A stretch of 8,298 bases of DNA, taken from positions 1 to 8,298 of the forward strand of contig JARICQ010000100.1 of the NCBI GenBank assembly GCA_029264075.1. The letters run 5' to 3'. Shown piece by piece: positions 1-6,094 of the stretch. The first letter of the stretch is position 1. Each line of letters starts with the position of its first letter. Source of the stretch: Tissierellaceae bacterium (lineage in GTDB: Bacteria > Bacillota > Clostridia > Tissierellales > Tissierellaceae). The notes under the pieces were generated by a model. That model worked only from the letters and a program-made list of their open reading frames with translations, had not been told where the DNA came from and searched no databases. Position numbers and translations under genes: made by a program.

Positions 1-1
1 A

Positions 2-274
2 TTGGAAAATAAAAATTTTCCAGTGATCGACATAATAGATATCTCTAAAAATATAGAAATTGAAGAATTTTGTATAATGGGCTTAAGAAAGACCAGTGGA
101 ATAGATAAGGTTGATTTTAAAAATAGGTTTAGCTTCAATATCGAAGACATATACAGTTCTATGATAAAAAAACATGTGAAAAATGGACTTATAAAAAACT
201 CAGATGAAAGTATAAGTTTAACAGCCAAGGGCTTAGATTTATCCAATCTTGTAGAGATAGATTTCTTAAGATAA
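2..274 (+). CDS. hemW: HemW C-terminus (radical SAM heme chaperone / coproporphyrinogen oxidase-like), 5' partial
   Basis: This is the last 90 codons of a gene whose start lies left of the window; the TTG at position 2 is only an internal Leu codon. The visible part matches the small winged-helix-like C-terminal domain of HemW. It has EEFCIMGLRKTSGI, corresponding to the family's EEF..LGLR...G block, and the diagnostic end LTAKGLDLSNLVEIDFL (family pattern LT..G.DLSN.V...FL). The radical SAM CxxxCxxC barrel would lie upstream and is not visible. HemW proteins bind heme and a 4Fe-4S cluster and are thought to insert heme into respiratory enzymes. Many were once annotated as oxygen-independent coproporphyrinogen III oxidase (HemN). 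The position directly before hrcA is the usual one in Firmicutes, where lepA often precedes hemW. No terminator hairpin follows the TAA, so some read-through into hrcA is possible. Confidence 0.88.
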   Translation: MENKNFPVIDIIDISKNIEIEEFCIMGLRKTSGIDKVDFKNRFSFNIEDIYSSMIKKHVKNGLIKNSDESISLTAKGLDLSNLVEIDFLR

Positions 275-295
275 AATAAAAAAATGAAAAAGGTA

Positions 296-324
296 TTGAC
301 AAAATTCATATAAAATGATAAATT
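296..324 (+). promoter_or_regulatory. Sigma-A-type promoter of the hrcA-grpE-dnaK operon
   Basis: A perfect -35 box TTGACA lies at 296-301. After 17 bases comes TAAATT (319-324, 4 of 6 matches to TATAAT), preceded by a TG at 316-317 in the extended -10 position. A TATAAAAT-like run at 309-316 is too close to the -35 box to be the preferred -10. Transcription would start near 331, about 8 bases before the CIRCE operator, so the operator sits in the initially transcribed region, as in other HrcA-controlled operons. The -35 call is strong. The exact -10 is inferred. Confidence 0.75.
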
Positions 325-338
325 TAAAATGTAGGCAA

Positions 339-365
339 TTAGCACTCAACATCAAAGAGTGCTAA
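339..365 (+). promoter_or_regulatory. CIRCE operator (HrcA binding site), perfect inverted repeat
   Basis: TTAGCACTC at 339-347, nine bases (348-356), then GAGTGCTAA at 357-365. Both 9-base arms and the 9-base spacer match the CIRCE consensus with no mismatch. It lies between the promoter and the hrcA start, 35 bases upstream of the ATG. HrcA dimers bind CIRCE and repress; in Firmicutes, GroEL keeps HrcA active until misfolded protein titrates GroEL away. I saw no second CIRCE upstream of grpE, dnaK, dnaJ or prmA. Confidence 0.98.
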
Positions 366-400
366 CAAAAAAACATCTAGCAACTTTATGAGGTGATTAT

Positions 401-1441
401 ATGTTAGATGACAGAAAAATAAAAGTGCTCTATGCTATAATAGATTCTTATATAGTTGGAGCGGAGCCAATAGGGTCAAGAACTATAACCAAACAATATG
501 ATATAGGAGTTAGTTCGGCAACAATTAGAAATGAAATGAGTGACCTAGAAGAGTTGGGTTTTTTAATTAAACCATATTCTTCTGCAGGGAGAATACCTTC
601 AGACAAGGCCTATAGACTTTATGTTAATGGCCTTTTAAATATGAAAGACTCCAAGGTAGATTTAAATAAAAAGAAACAAATAAAAGAGGTACTTGCATCT
701 GAATCTAGGGAGATGGATGAACTTTTAAAAAATTCAGCTAGGATACTTTCAGCTTTAACAAGCTATACAGCATTAGCAATATCTCCGCAGCTTGAAAATT
801 CAACAATCAAGCATATACAATTAATGCCAATCGATAAGTTGCAAATACTTTTAGTCCTTGTGAGTAATAGTGGAGTAGTTAAAAACTCTATATTTAGATT
901 GAGAGAAGAAATTCCAGAGGAACAAGTAGATGTGATTTCAAACTTCTTAAATGCCAAGCTTAGAGGACTCACAATAAGTGAGATAAACTCAAACTTGGGG
1001 AAAAACATATTCAAAGAGTTATATGAATTTAAAAATATACTGGAGGATATATTGCCAGATATAAGTAAGTTAATGGAAGATATAGACAATGTGGACCTTT
1101 ATTCAGATGGTATAAACAAGATATTAAATTTTCCTGAATATAAGGACTTAGAAAAGGCAAAGACCTTTATGAATGTCTTTGAAGACAAGGAATCTTTAGT
1201 AGATCTTCTTCTTAGAAGCCCAGTATCAAAGGATATAGATATAATTATAGGGGAAGAAAATACCTATGCACCTCTTAAGGATTGTAGCTTGATTACTACA
1301 ACTTATACACTTGGAGATAAGACCATAGGGAAGATAGGTGTTATAGGACCTACAAGAATGGAATATACTAGAGTGATTAATATATTAAAGCTTTTCTCTA
1401 AAAATATTACAGAGCTAATAGATATTTTGACTAAATCATAG
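401..1441 (+). CDS. hrcA: Heat-inducible transcription repressor HrcA
   Basis: A 346-residue protein, the normal family length. The N-terminus is a winged helix-turn-helix DNA-binding domain (about residues 1-75) with the signature SSATIRNEMSDLEELGFL (38-55), followed by KPYSSAGRIPSDKAYRLYV (57-75). The rest is the GAF-like dimerisation/inserted domain, with the conserved IIIGEEN (281-287) and the C-terminal block IGVIGPTRMEYTRVI (312-326). Small departures from the usual PHTSAGR and GYR (here PYSSAGR and AYR) are conservative. HrcA is a cytoplasmic repressor that binds CIRCE and depends on chaperonin for folding, so this gene is autoregulated through the operator at 339-365. The ATG is chosen because GAGGTGAT (390-397) lies just upstream and the first residues match the family start. 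It is followed after 26 bases by grpE, in the standard operon order. Confidence 0.97.
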   Translation: MLDDRKIKVLYAIIDSYIVGAEPIGSRTITKQYDIGVSSATIRNEMSDLEELGFLIKPYSSAGRIPSDKAYRLYVNGLLNMKDSKVDLNKKKQIKEVLASESREMDELLKNSARILSALTSYTALAISPQLENSTIKHIQLMPIDKLQILLVLVSNSGVVKNSIFRLREEIPEEQVDVISNFLNAKLRGLTISEINSNLGKNIFKELYEFKNILEDILPDISKLMEDIDNVDLYSDGINKILNFPEYKDLEKAKTFMNVFEDKESLVDLLLRSPVSKDIDIIIGEENTYAPLKDCSLITTTYTLGDKTIGKIGVIGPTRMEYTRVINILKLFSKNITELIDILTKS

Positions 1442-1467
1442 AGAATACAATAAAAAGAGGTGATTAA

Positions 1468-1995
1468 ATGGCTAATAAAAAAGAGGATCAACCAATAGTA
1501 GATGAGGAACAAGAAATAGATGAAAACTCAGAAGAAAGTGAAAACATTTCAGCTGAAGAATATAAGGAAAAAGAGGATGAATTAAAGCAAGTGAGCACTC
1601 AGTTTATACGTCTTCAAGCTGACTTTGAAAACTTTAGAAAGCGTACAGAAAAAGAAAGAAAAGATATTGTGAATTACGCATTAGAAGATTTTATATGTAC
1701 TCTTCTTCCAGTAGTAGATAATTTTGATAATGCAATGAAGGTTGAAGAAAAAGAAAATGAATCATTCTACAAGGGCATTGAGCTTATAAGCAAGCAACTC
1801 AAAGGTGCATTGGAATCAAATGGTTTAAATGAAATAGAAGCACTTGGGGAAGAATTTGATCCAAACATCCACCATGCTGTATTCATGGAGGAAAGTGAAG
1901 AATACGATTCAGGAAAGATTGTAGAAGTTATTCAAAAAGGGTATAAGCTAAAGGATAAGGTAATCAGACCAGCAATGGTAAAGGTTGCCAAATAA
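1468..1995 (+). CDS. grpE: Nucleotide exchange factor GrpE
   Basis: A 175-residue protein with an acidic, low-complexity N-terminus (about residues 5-40, rich in E/D). A long coiled-coil helix follows with LQADFENFRKR (49-59), then the four-helix-bundle segment LLPVVDNFDNAM (79-90), then the C-terminal beta-wing with EFDPNIHHAV (129-138) and GYKLKDKVIRPAMVKVAK (158-175). These are the family landmarks. GrpE works as a dimer that opens the DnaK nucleotide-binding domain to release ADP, and its long helix can act as a thermosensor. A strong AGAGGTGATT ribosome binding site (1456-1465) precedes the ATG. The spacer from hrcA is 26 bases and the gap to dnaK 18 bases, with no promoter or hairpin in either, so it is transcribed from the CIRCE-controlled promoter. 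Confidence 0.97.
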   Translation: MANKKEDQPIVDEEQEIDENSEESENISAEEYKEKEDELKQVSTQFIRLQADFENFRKRTEKERKDIVNYALEDFICTLLPVVDNFDNAMKVEEKENESFYKGIELISKQLKGALESNGLNEIEALGEEFDPNIHHAVFMEESEEYDSGKIVEVIQKGYKLKDKVIRPAMVKVAK

Positions 1996-2013
1996 TAATT
2001 AGGAGGAAAATTT

Positions 2014-3840
2014 ATGGCTAAAATAATAGGAATTGACTTAGGTACTACAAATTCAGCAGTAGCAGTAATGGAGGGTGGAGAAGCGACAATAATTCCAAAC
2101 CTTGAAGGAAATAGAACTACACCATCAATAGTGGCATTTACAAAAGATGGTGAAAGATTGGTGGGAGAGACTGCCAAGAGACAAGCAATCACAAATCCAG
2201 AAAAGACAATATCGTCAATTAAGAGAAGAATGGGTTCAGACTTTAAAGTAGATATTGATGGGAAAAACTATTCTCCAGAAGAGATATCTGCCATGATAAT
2301 TCAAAAGATTAAATCAGATGCTGAAAGCTATTTGGGAGAAACAGTCACAGAGGCTGTAATTACAGTTCCAGCTTACTTTACTGATAGTCAAAGACAAGCT
2401 ACAAAAGATGCTGGTCAAATAGCTGGACTTGATGTTAAAAGGATTATCAACGAGCCTACAGCAGCAGCTCTAGCATATGGTTTAGATAAAGTAGAAGGAC
2501 AGCACAAGATAATGGTATTTGATCTTGGTGGTGGTACATTTGATGTATCCATACTTGAACTAGGAGATGGAGTATTTGAAGTATTGTCAACTCGAGGTAA
2601 CAACACCTTGGGTGGAGACGACTTTGATGAAATTCTAGTTGACTTTATAGCAGAAGATTTCAAAAAGGAAAATGGCGTTGATTTAAGAAGTGATAAGATG
2701 AGCCTTCAAAGACTTAGAGAAGCAGCAGAAAAAGCTAAAAAAGAGCTTTCTTCAACTATGTCAACTAATATCAACCTTCCATTTATTACAGCTACACAAT
2801 CTGGACCACTACACTTAAATATAGATATAACAAGAGCTAAGTTCGATGAGCTTACTTCTCATTTAGTAGACGAGACTTTAGGACCTGTAAGAGAAGCATT
2901 AAAGGATGCTGGGCTTAAAGCTTCAGAAGTTGAAAAAATATTGCTAGTAGGAGGATCTACTAGAATACCTGCAGTACAGGATGCAGTTAAAAACTTAATT
3001 GGAAAAGATCCACAAAAAGATATAAACCCAGATGAAAGTGTCGCGATGGGAGCAGCTATTCAGGCTGGAGTACTATCAGGAGAAGTAAAAGATTTATTGC
3101 TTCTAGATGTTACACCTCTTTCTTTAGGGATTGAGACTCTTGGTGGGGTTACTACAAGATTAATTGAAAGAAATACTACTATTCCAACTAAAAAGAGTCA
3201 AACCTTTACAACTGCAGCTGACAATCAAACATCTGTAGATATTCATGTCCTACAAGGTGAAAGAGAAATGGCAAATGACAATACTACCCTTGGAAGATTC
3301 CAATTGACAGGAATACCTTCAGCACGAAGGGGAGTGCCTCAAATAGAAGTTACCTTTGATATAGACGCAAATGGTATAGTAAATGTAAGTGCAAAAGATT
3401 TAGGTACAGGAAAAGAACAAAAGATAACTATAACAGCATCTACAAAGCTTTCAGATGATGAAATAGATAAAAAGGTTAAGGAAGCAGAGAGATTTGCTGA
3501 AGAAGATAAGAAGAAAAAAGAGTCTATTGAGATAAGAAACAATGCAGACTCAATAGTTTATCAAACGGAAAAGACCTTAAAAGATCTAGATGGTAAAATA
3601 TCAGAAGAAGAAAAATCAACAGTTGAAGATAAATTAGAAGAGCTTAAGAAATCACTTGAAGGTGAAGATAATGAAGATATCAAAGCGAAAACCGATGCCT
3701 TAACTGAAGCTTTCTATGCCATTTCAGAAAAGATGTATGATCAAGGCGAAGAAGGAGAAGGAACGGGAGCAGAAGAGCAAGACGATGATGTAGTAGATGC
3801 AGACTATGAGGTAGTAGACGAAGATGAAGAAGAAAAATAA
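2014..3840 (+). CDS. dnaK: Molecular chaperone DnaK (Hsp70)
   Basis: A 608-residue Hsp70 of the shorter Gram-positive type; the family segment that makes proteobacterial DnaK about 25 residues longer in the ATPase domain is absent. Nucleotide-binding domain landmarks are IGIDLGTTNS (5-14), the catalytic Lys in SIKRRMG (K70), INEPTAAALAYG (145-156), FDLGGGTFDVSIL (169-181), the NNTLGGDDFD loop (196-205) and LVGGSTRIPAVQ (311-322). The interdomain linker is DLLLLDVTPLSLGIE (360-374). The beta-sandwich substrate domain and helical lid follow, and the acidic tail DDVVDADYEVVDEDEEEK is typical. DnaK binds exposed hydrophobic peptides and cycles with ATP under DnaJ and GrpE control. An AGGAGG site (2001-2006) precedes the ATG. 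A hairpin with an overlapping promoter separates it from dnaJ. Confidence 0.99.
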   Translation: MAKIIGIDLGTTNSAVAVMEGGEATIIPNLEGNRTTPSIVAFTKDGERLVGETAKRQAITNPEKTISSIKRRMGSDFKVDIDGKNYSPEEISAMIIQKIKSDAESYLGETVTEAVITVPAYFTDSQRQATKDAGQIAGLDVKRIINEPTAAALAYGLDKVEGQHKIMVFDLGGGTFDVSILELGDGVFEVLSTRGNNTLGGDDFDEILVDFIAEDFKKENGVDLRSDKMSLQRLREAAEKAKKELSSTMSTNINLPFITATQSGPLHLNIDITRAKFDELTSHLVDETLGPVREALKDAGLKASEVEKILLVGGSTRIPAVQDAVKNLIGKDPQKDINPDESVAMGAAIQAGVLSGEVKDLLLLDVTPLSLGIETLGGVTTRLIERNTTIPTKKSQTFTTAADNQTSVDIHVLQGEREMANDNTTLGRFQLTGIPSARRGVPQIEVTFDIDANGIVNVSAKDLGTGKEQKITITASTKLSDDEIDKKVKEAERFAEEDKKKKESIEIRNNADSIVYQTEKTLKDLDGKISEEEKSTVEDKLEELKKSLEGEDNEDIKAKTDALTEAFYAISEKMYDQGEEGEGTGAEEQDDDVVDADYEVVDEDEEEK

Positions 3841-3864
3841 AATTAAAGAATAAAAATATAAATT

Positions 3865-3902
3865 AAACTTGAGCTAAATCCTTTGATTTAGCTCTTAAGT
3901 TT
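3865..3902 (+). terminator. Strong hairpin between dnaK and dnaJ; weak or partial terminator, or mRNA processing/stability element
   Basis: A perfect 10-bp stem GAGCTAAATC (3871-3880) / GATTTAGCTC (3885-3894) closes a 4-base loop CTTT. The stem is extended by AAACTT (3865-3870) pairing with AAGTTT (3897-3902) across a 2-base TT bulge. The 3' side reads TTAAGTTTGG, so there is no true T-run, and I would not expect full termination. A partial terminator or a 3'-end stabiliser that raises dnaK mRNA over dnaJ would fit the operon logic. The hairpin is read directly from the sequence; its role is inferred. Confidence 0.5.
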
Positions 3903-3910
3903 GGTATAAT
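3883..3910 (+). promoter_or_regulatory. Candidate extended -10 promoter for dnaJ, overlapping the hairpin
   Basis: TTGATT (3883-3888, 4 of 6 matches to TTGACA), a 16-base spacer, then a perfect TATAAT (3905-3910) preceded by TGG (3902-3904), which makes a full extended -10 motif. Transcription would start near 3917, about 27 bases before the dnaJ ATG. No CIRCE accompanies it, so it could give heat-shock-independent expression of dnaJ. The -35 box lies in the loop and 3' arm of the hairpin. In AT-rich DNA such boxes can occur by chance, but the perfect extended -10 in an intergenic position raises confidence. Confidence 0.6.
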
Positions 3911-3943
3911 AATTAAGATTTATATTAAAAGGTTGGTGAAAAG

Positions 3944-5065
3944 ATGTCAAAGAGGGACTATTATGAGGTATTAAAGGTAGAAAGAGATGCTGATGCTGAG
4001 GAGATAAAGAGATCTTACAGAAAAAAAGCAAAAAAGTATCATCCTGATTTAAATCCAGATGATCATGAGGCGGAAATAAATTTCAAAGAAGTAAACGAGG
4101 CCTATGAAATACTAGGAAATCCTGATAAAAGATCTAAATATGATAGGTTTGGTCATGCAGGTGTAGATCCACAAGCAGGAGGAGGCAGTGGATTTGGTGA
4201 CTTTGGAGGATTTGGGTTTGATGTAGAAGATATATTTGATATCTTTACAGGCGGATCGTCTAGAAGAAGAAGTGGACCAATCCGAGGCTCAGATTTAAGA
4301 TACGACTTAAATTTAGAATTTAAAGAAGCAATATTTGGAGTAGAGAAAGAAATTCAAGTAAGAAAAGCAGAGAATTGTAATACTTGTGACGGCACAGGTG
4401 CTGAGCCGGGCACATCCAAAAGCACATGCTCAAACTGTGATGGCAGGGGAGAAGTTAGATATGCTCAGCAAACTCCATTTGGCAACATGGTAAGGACTGC
4501 TAGATGTGATGTATGTGAAGGTAGCGGAGAAATAATAGAATCCAAGTGCGAAAACTGCGGAGGAAGTGGAAGAGAGATCAGGTCTAAAAAAATCTCCGTA
4601 AAGGTTCCAGGCGGAGTAGATACAGGATCAGTTATATCTATAAGAGGTGAAGGGGAAGCCGGTGAGAAGGGTGGACCTAGTGGGGATTTATTTATATATA
4701 TAAATGTAGAACCAGATCCTATCTTTAGAAGGTCACAAAACAATATATATCTAAAGGTTCCAATTTCATTTACAGAGGCAAGTTTAGGTGCACAGATAGA
4801 GCTTCCAACTCTTGAGGGTGTAGAAACATACAACATTGATCCAGGTACTCAAACAGGAAGTGAGTTTAAACTTCGGAATCTAGGGGTTCCCTACTTGAGA
4901 AGGAAGGGGAGAGGAGATTTAATCTTTACTGTAGAGGTTAAAGTTCCTACTGAACTGACAGAAAAGCAAAAAGATTTACTTCTTGATTTTGCCCATGAAA
5001 CAGGAGAAAAATACGAAAAAAATAAGAAAGGTTTCTTTGAAAGAGTAAAGGATGCTTTTAATTAA
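3944..5065 (+). CDS. dnaJ: Chaperone protein DnaJ (class A Hsp40)
   Basis: A 373-residue class A J-protein, normal length. The J domain (about 1-70) has DYYEVL at 5-10 and the invariant HPD at 33-35, which stimulates DnaK ATP hydrolysis. A Gly/Phe-rich stretch follows (about 78-104). Four CxxCxGxG zinc-binding repeats come next: CNTCDGTG (C145/C148), CSNCDGRG (C162/C165), CDVCEGSG (C188/C191) and CENCGGSG (C202/C205), so all eight cysteines are present. The C-terminal substrate-binding beta domains include VKVPGGVDTGSVISIRGEGE (219-238). It is a cytoplasmic dimer that hands unfolded clients to DnaK. The upstream site is AAGG(TT)GGTGA rather than a full GGAGG, weaker than that of dnaK. The stop codon is embedded in the following terminator hairpin. 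Confidence 0.98.
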   Translation: MSKRDYYEVLKVERDADAEEIKRSYRKKAKKYHPDLNPDDHEAEINFKEVNEAYEILGNPDKRSKYDRFGHAGVDPQAGGGSGFGDFGGFGFDVEDIFDIFTGGSSRRRSGPIRGSDLRYDLNLEFKEAIFGVEKEIQVRKAENCNTCDGTGAEPGTSKSTCSNCDGRGEVRYAQQTPFGNMVRTARCDVCEGSGEIIESKCENCGGSGREIRSKKISVKVPGGVDTGSVISIRGEGEAGEKGGPSGDLFIYINVEPDPIFRRSQNNIYLKVPISFTEASLGAQIELPTLEGVETYNIDPGTQTGSEFKLRNLGVPYLRRKGRGDLIFTVEVKVPTELTEKQKDLLLDFAHETGEKYEKNKKGFFERVKDAFN

Positions 5066-5093
5066 AAACAATCACCATGGTGGTTGTTTTTTT
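5064..5093 (+). terminator. Rho-independent terminator after dnaJ
   Basis: The stem runs AAAAACAATCAC (5064-5075) against GTGGTTGTTTTT (5080-5091), fully paired apart from one T-G wobble (5072/5083). It has a 4-base CATG loop (5076-5079) and a run of seven T (5087-5093). The 5' arm begins inside the dnaJ TAA stop codon. This is a textbook intrinsic terminator and marks the end of the heat-shock transcript, at least in part. Confidence 0.9.
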
Positions 5094-5113
5094 AGAATAA
5101 TATAGTGTATAAT
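5084..5113 (+). promoter_or_regulatory. Candidate promoter for prmA-rsmE-mtaB
   Basis: A perfect TATAAT lies at 5108-5113, shortly after the dnaJ terminator and 30 bases before the prmA GTG. The best -35 is TTGTTT (5084-5089, 3-4 of 6 matches, 18-base spacer), which lies in the 3' arm of the terminator. The TG at 5106-5107 touches the -10 box directly and so is one base off the extended -10 position. A promoter is expected here, because the terminator would otherwise leave prmA dependent on read-through. The -10 is convincing, the -35 is weak. Confidence 0.5.
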
Positions 5114-5128
5114 TGAGTAAGAGCTTAA

Positions 5129-5140
5129 AAAGGATGTGAT
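5129..5140 (+). promoter_or_regulatory. Long Shine-Dalgarno sequence that fixes the GTG start of prmA
   Basis: AAAGGATGTGAT matches AAAGGAGGTGAT, the full complement of the 16S rRNA 3' end, at 11 of 12 positions. It lies 3 bases before GTG at 5144. This supports the GTG start, and no better in-frame ATG lies nearby. Confidence 0.75.
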
Positions 5141-5143
5141 ATT

Positions 5144-6094
5144 GTGAATTGGACCGAGGTGCAAATTAAAACAGTTTCTAAAAATGAAGATTTGATATCA
5201 AATATACTTTACGATGCTGGTGCAGCAGGACTTGTGATAGAAGATCCAAATGACATAATAGAACTTGAACAACTTGAAGTTAATTGGGACTTTATAGATT
5301 CAAATATTATTGACTTATTGGAAGATGAACTTGTTATCAAAGCATATTTTCCAGATGATGAGTATTTAGATGAGATTGTATCCAATATACGAAAACAAAT
5401 AAAAAGAAATACCTTTATTGACAATAAAGAAGTAAAGATCACACTAACTCTTTTGGATGATAAAGATTGGGCAGAAGCATGGAAGGAGCATTATAAACCA
5501 TTTAAGATTGGTCCCAATATATTGATCAAACCATCTTGGGAAAATATGGAAATAGAAGATGGTAATATACTTATAGAAATTGACCCAGGGATGGCCTTTG
5601 GTACTGGAACACATGAGACTACTTGGATGTGTACGGAAGCAATTGAAAAGTATATAAAAGAAGGAGACACCCTTTATGATATTGGATGTGGAAGTGGTAT
5701 ATTATCTATTGTTGGAGCAAAACTAGGAGCTGGAAGGGTAATAGGTGTAGATTTAGACCCAATATCAGTTAAAGCAAGCAGAGAAAACATAGGAATAAAC
5801 AAGGTAGAAAACAAGGTAGAAATAAGAGAGGGCGATCTTTTAGAAGTAGTAGATGAAAAAGCTGATATAATAGTTTCAAATATAATAGCAGAAGTGATAG
5901 CCCGTATGAGCAAGGACTTAAAAGATTATATAAAAGATGATGGTATATTTATAGCTTCTGGAATTATACTCGCCAAAATATCTTTAGTTGAAAATGCTCT
6001 AAAAGAAAATGGATTCGAAATAATAGAGATAGTTAAAAAGAATGAATGGGCTTTAATAGTTGCCAAAAATAGACTAGGAGAAAGAAATGAATAG
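5144..6094 (+). CDS. prmA: Ribosomal protein L11 methyltransferase PrmA
   Basis: A 316-residue class I SAM-dependent methyltransferase of the PrmA family, normal length. The N-terminal L11-recognition domain opens with NWTEVQIKT and is followed by the linker block DDKDWAEAWKEHYKPFKIG (105-123), typical of PrmA. The catalytic domain has IDPGMAFGTGTHETT (146-160), the SAM-binding loop YDIGCGSGILSI (178-189), the acidic end of strand 2 in GVDLDPISV (201-209), and DIIVSNIIAEVI (241-252) at the active site. PrmA methylates ribosomal protein L11 at several amino groups; loss is usually tolerated in bacteria. The gene starts with GTG, supported by the Shine-Dalgarno at 5129-5140. A terminator and a candidate promoter separate it from dnaJ. 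Its 3' end overlaps rsmE by 8 bases, so the two are co-transcribed and probably translationally coupled. Confidence 0.96.
   Translation: MNWTEVQIKTVSKNEDLISNILYDAGAAGLVIEDPNDIIELEQLEVNWDFIDSNIIDLLEDELVIKAYFPDDEYLDEIVSNIRKQIKRNTFIDNKEVKITLTLLDDKDWAEAWKEHYKPFKIGPNILIKPSWENMEIEDGNILIEIDPGMAFGTGTHETTWMCTEAIEKYIKEGDTLYDIGCGSGILSIVGAKLGAGRVIGVDLDPISVKASRENIGINKVENKVEIREGDLLEVVDEKADIIVSNIIAEVIARMSKDLKDYIKDDGIFIASGIILAKISLVENALKENGFEIIEIVKKNEWALIVAKNRLGERNE

Noticed and set aside
2..4. TTG as the start of a small 90-residue gene
   Set aside because: The protein is the C-terminal domain of HemW and no ribosome binding site can be seen at the window edge, so this is a truncated gene, not a small ORF.
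763..1089. Minus-strand open frames opposite hrcA, dnaK, dnaJ, prmA and mtaB
   Set aside because: They are Ser/Ile/Leu/Phe-rich antisense translations of well-identified genes, lack ribosome binding sites and recognisable domains, and are frame shadows.
3871..3894. The dnaK-dnaJ hairpin as a second, degenerate CIRCE
   Set aside because: The arms resemble pieces of CIRCE (TTAG, GAG) but in the reverse order, with a 4-base rather than 9-base spacer. It does not fit the operator.
4690..4705. 16-bp A/T-only palindrome (ATTTATATATATAAAT) in dnaJ
   Set aside because: It is low-complexity AT alternation encoding conserved beta-strand residues (LFIYIN), expected by chance at this base composition.
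5798..5821. Perfect in-frame tandem 12-bp repeat (AACAAGGTAGAA twice) in prmA, encoding NKVENKVE
   Set aside because: It looks like a recent duplication, but the segment RENIGINKVENKVEIREGDL lines up without extra residues with the usual PrmA pattern (REN..LNGVEDRIEVREGDL). No insertion is implied and the repeat is likely coincidence.
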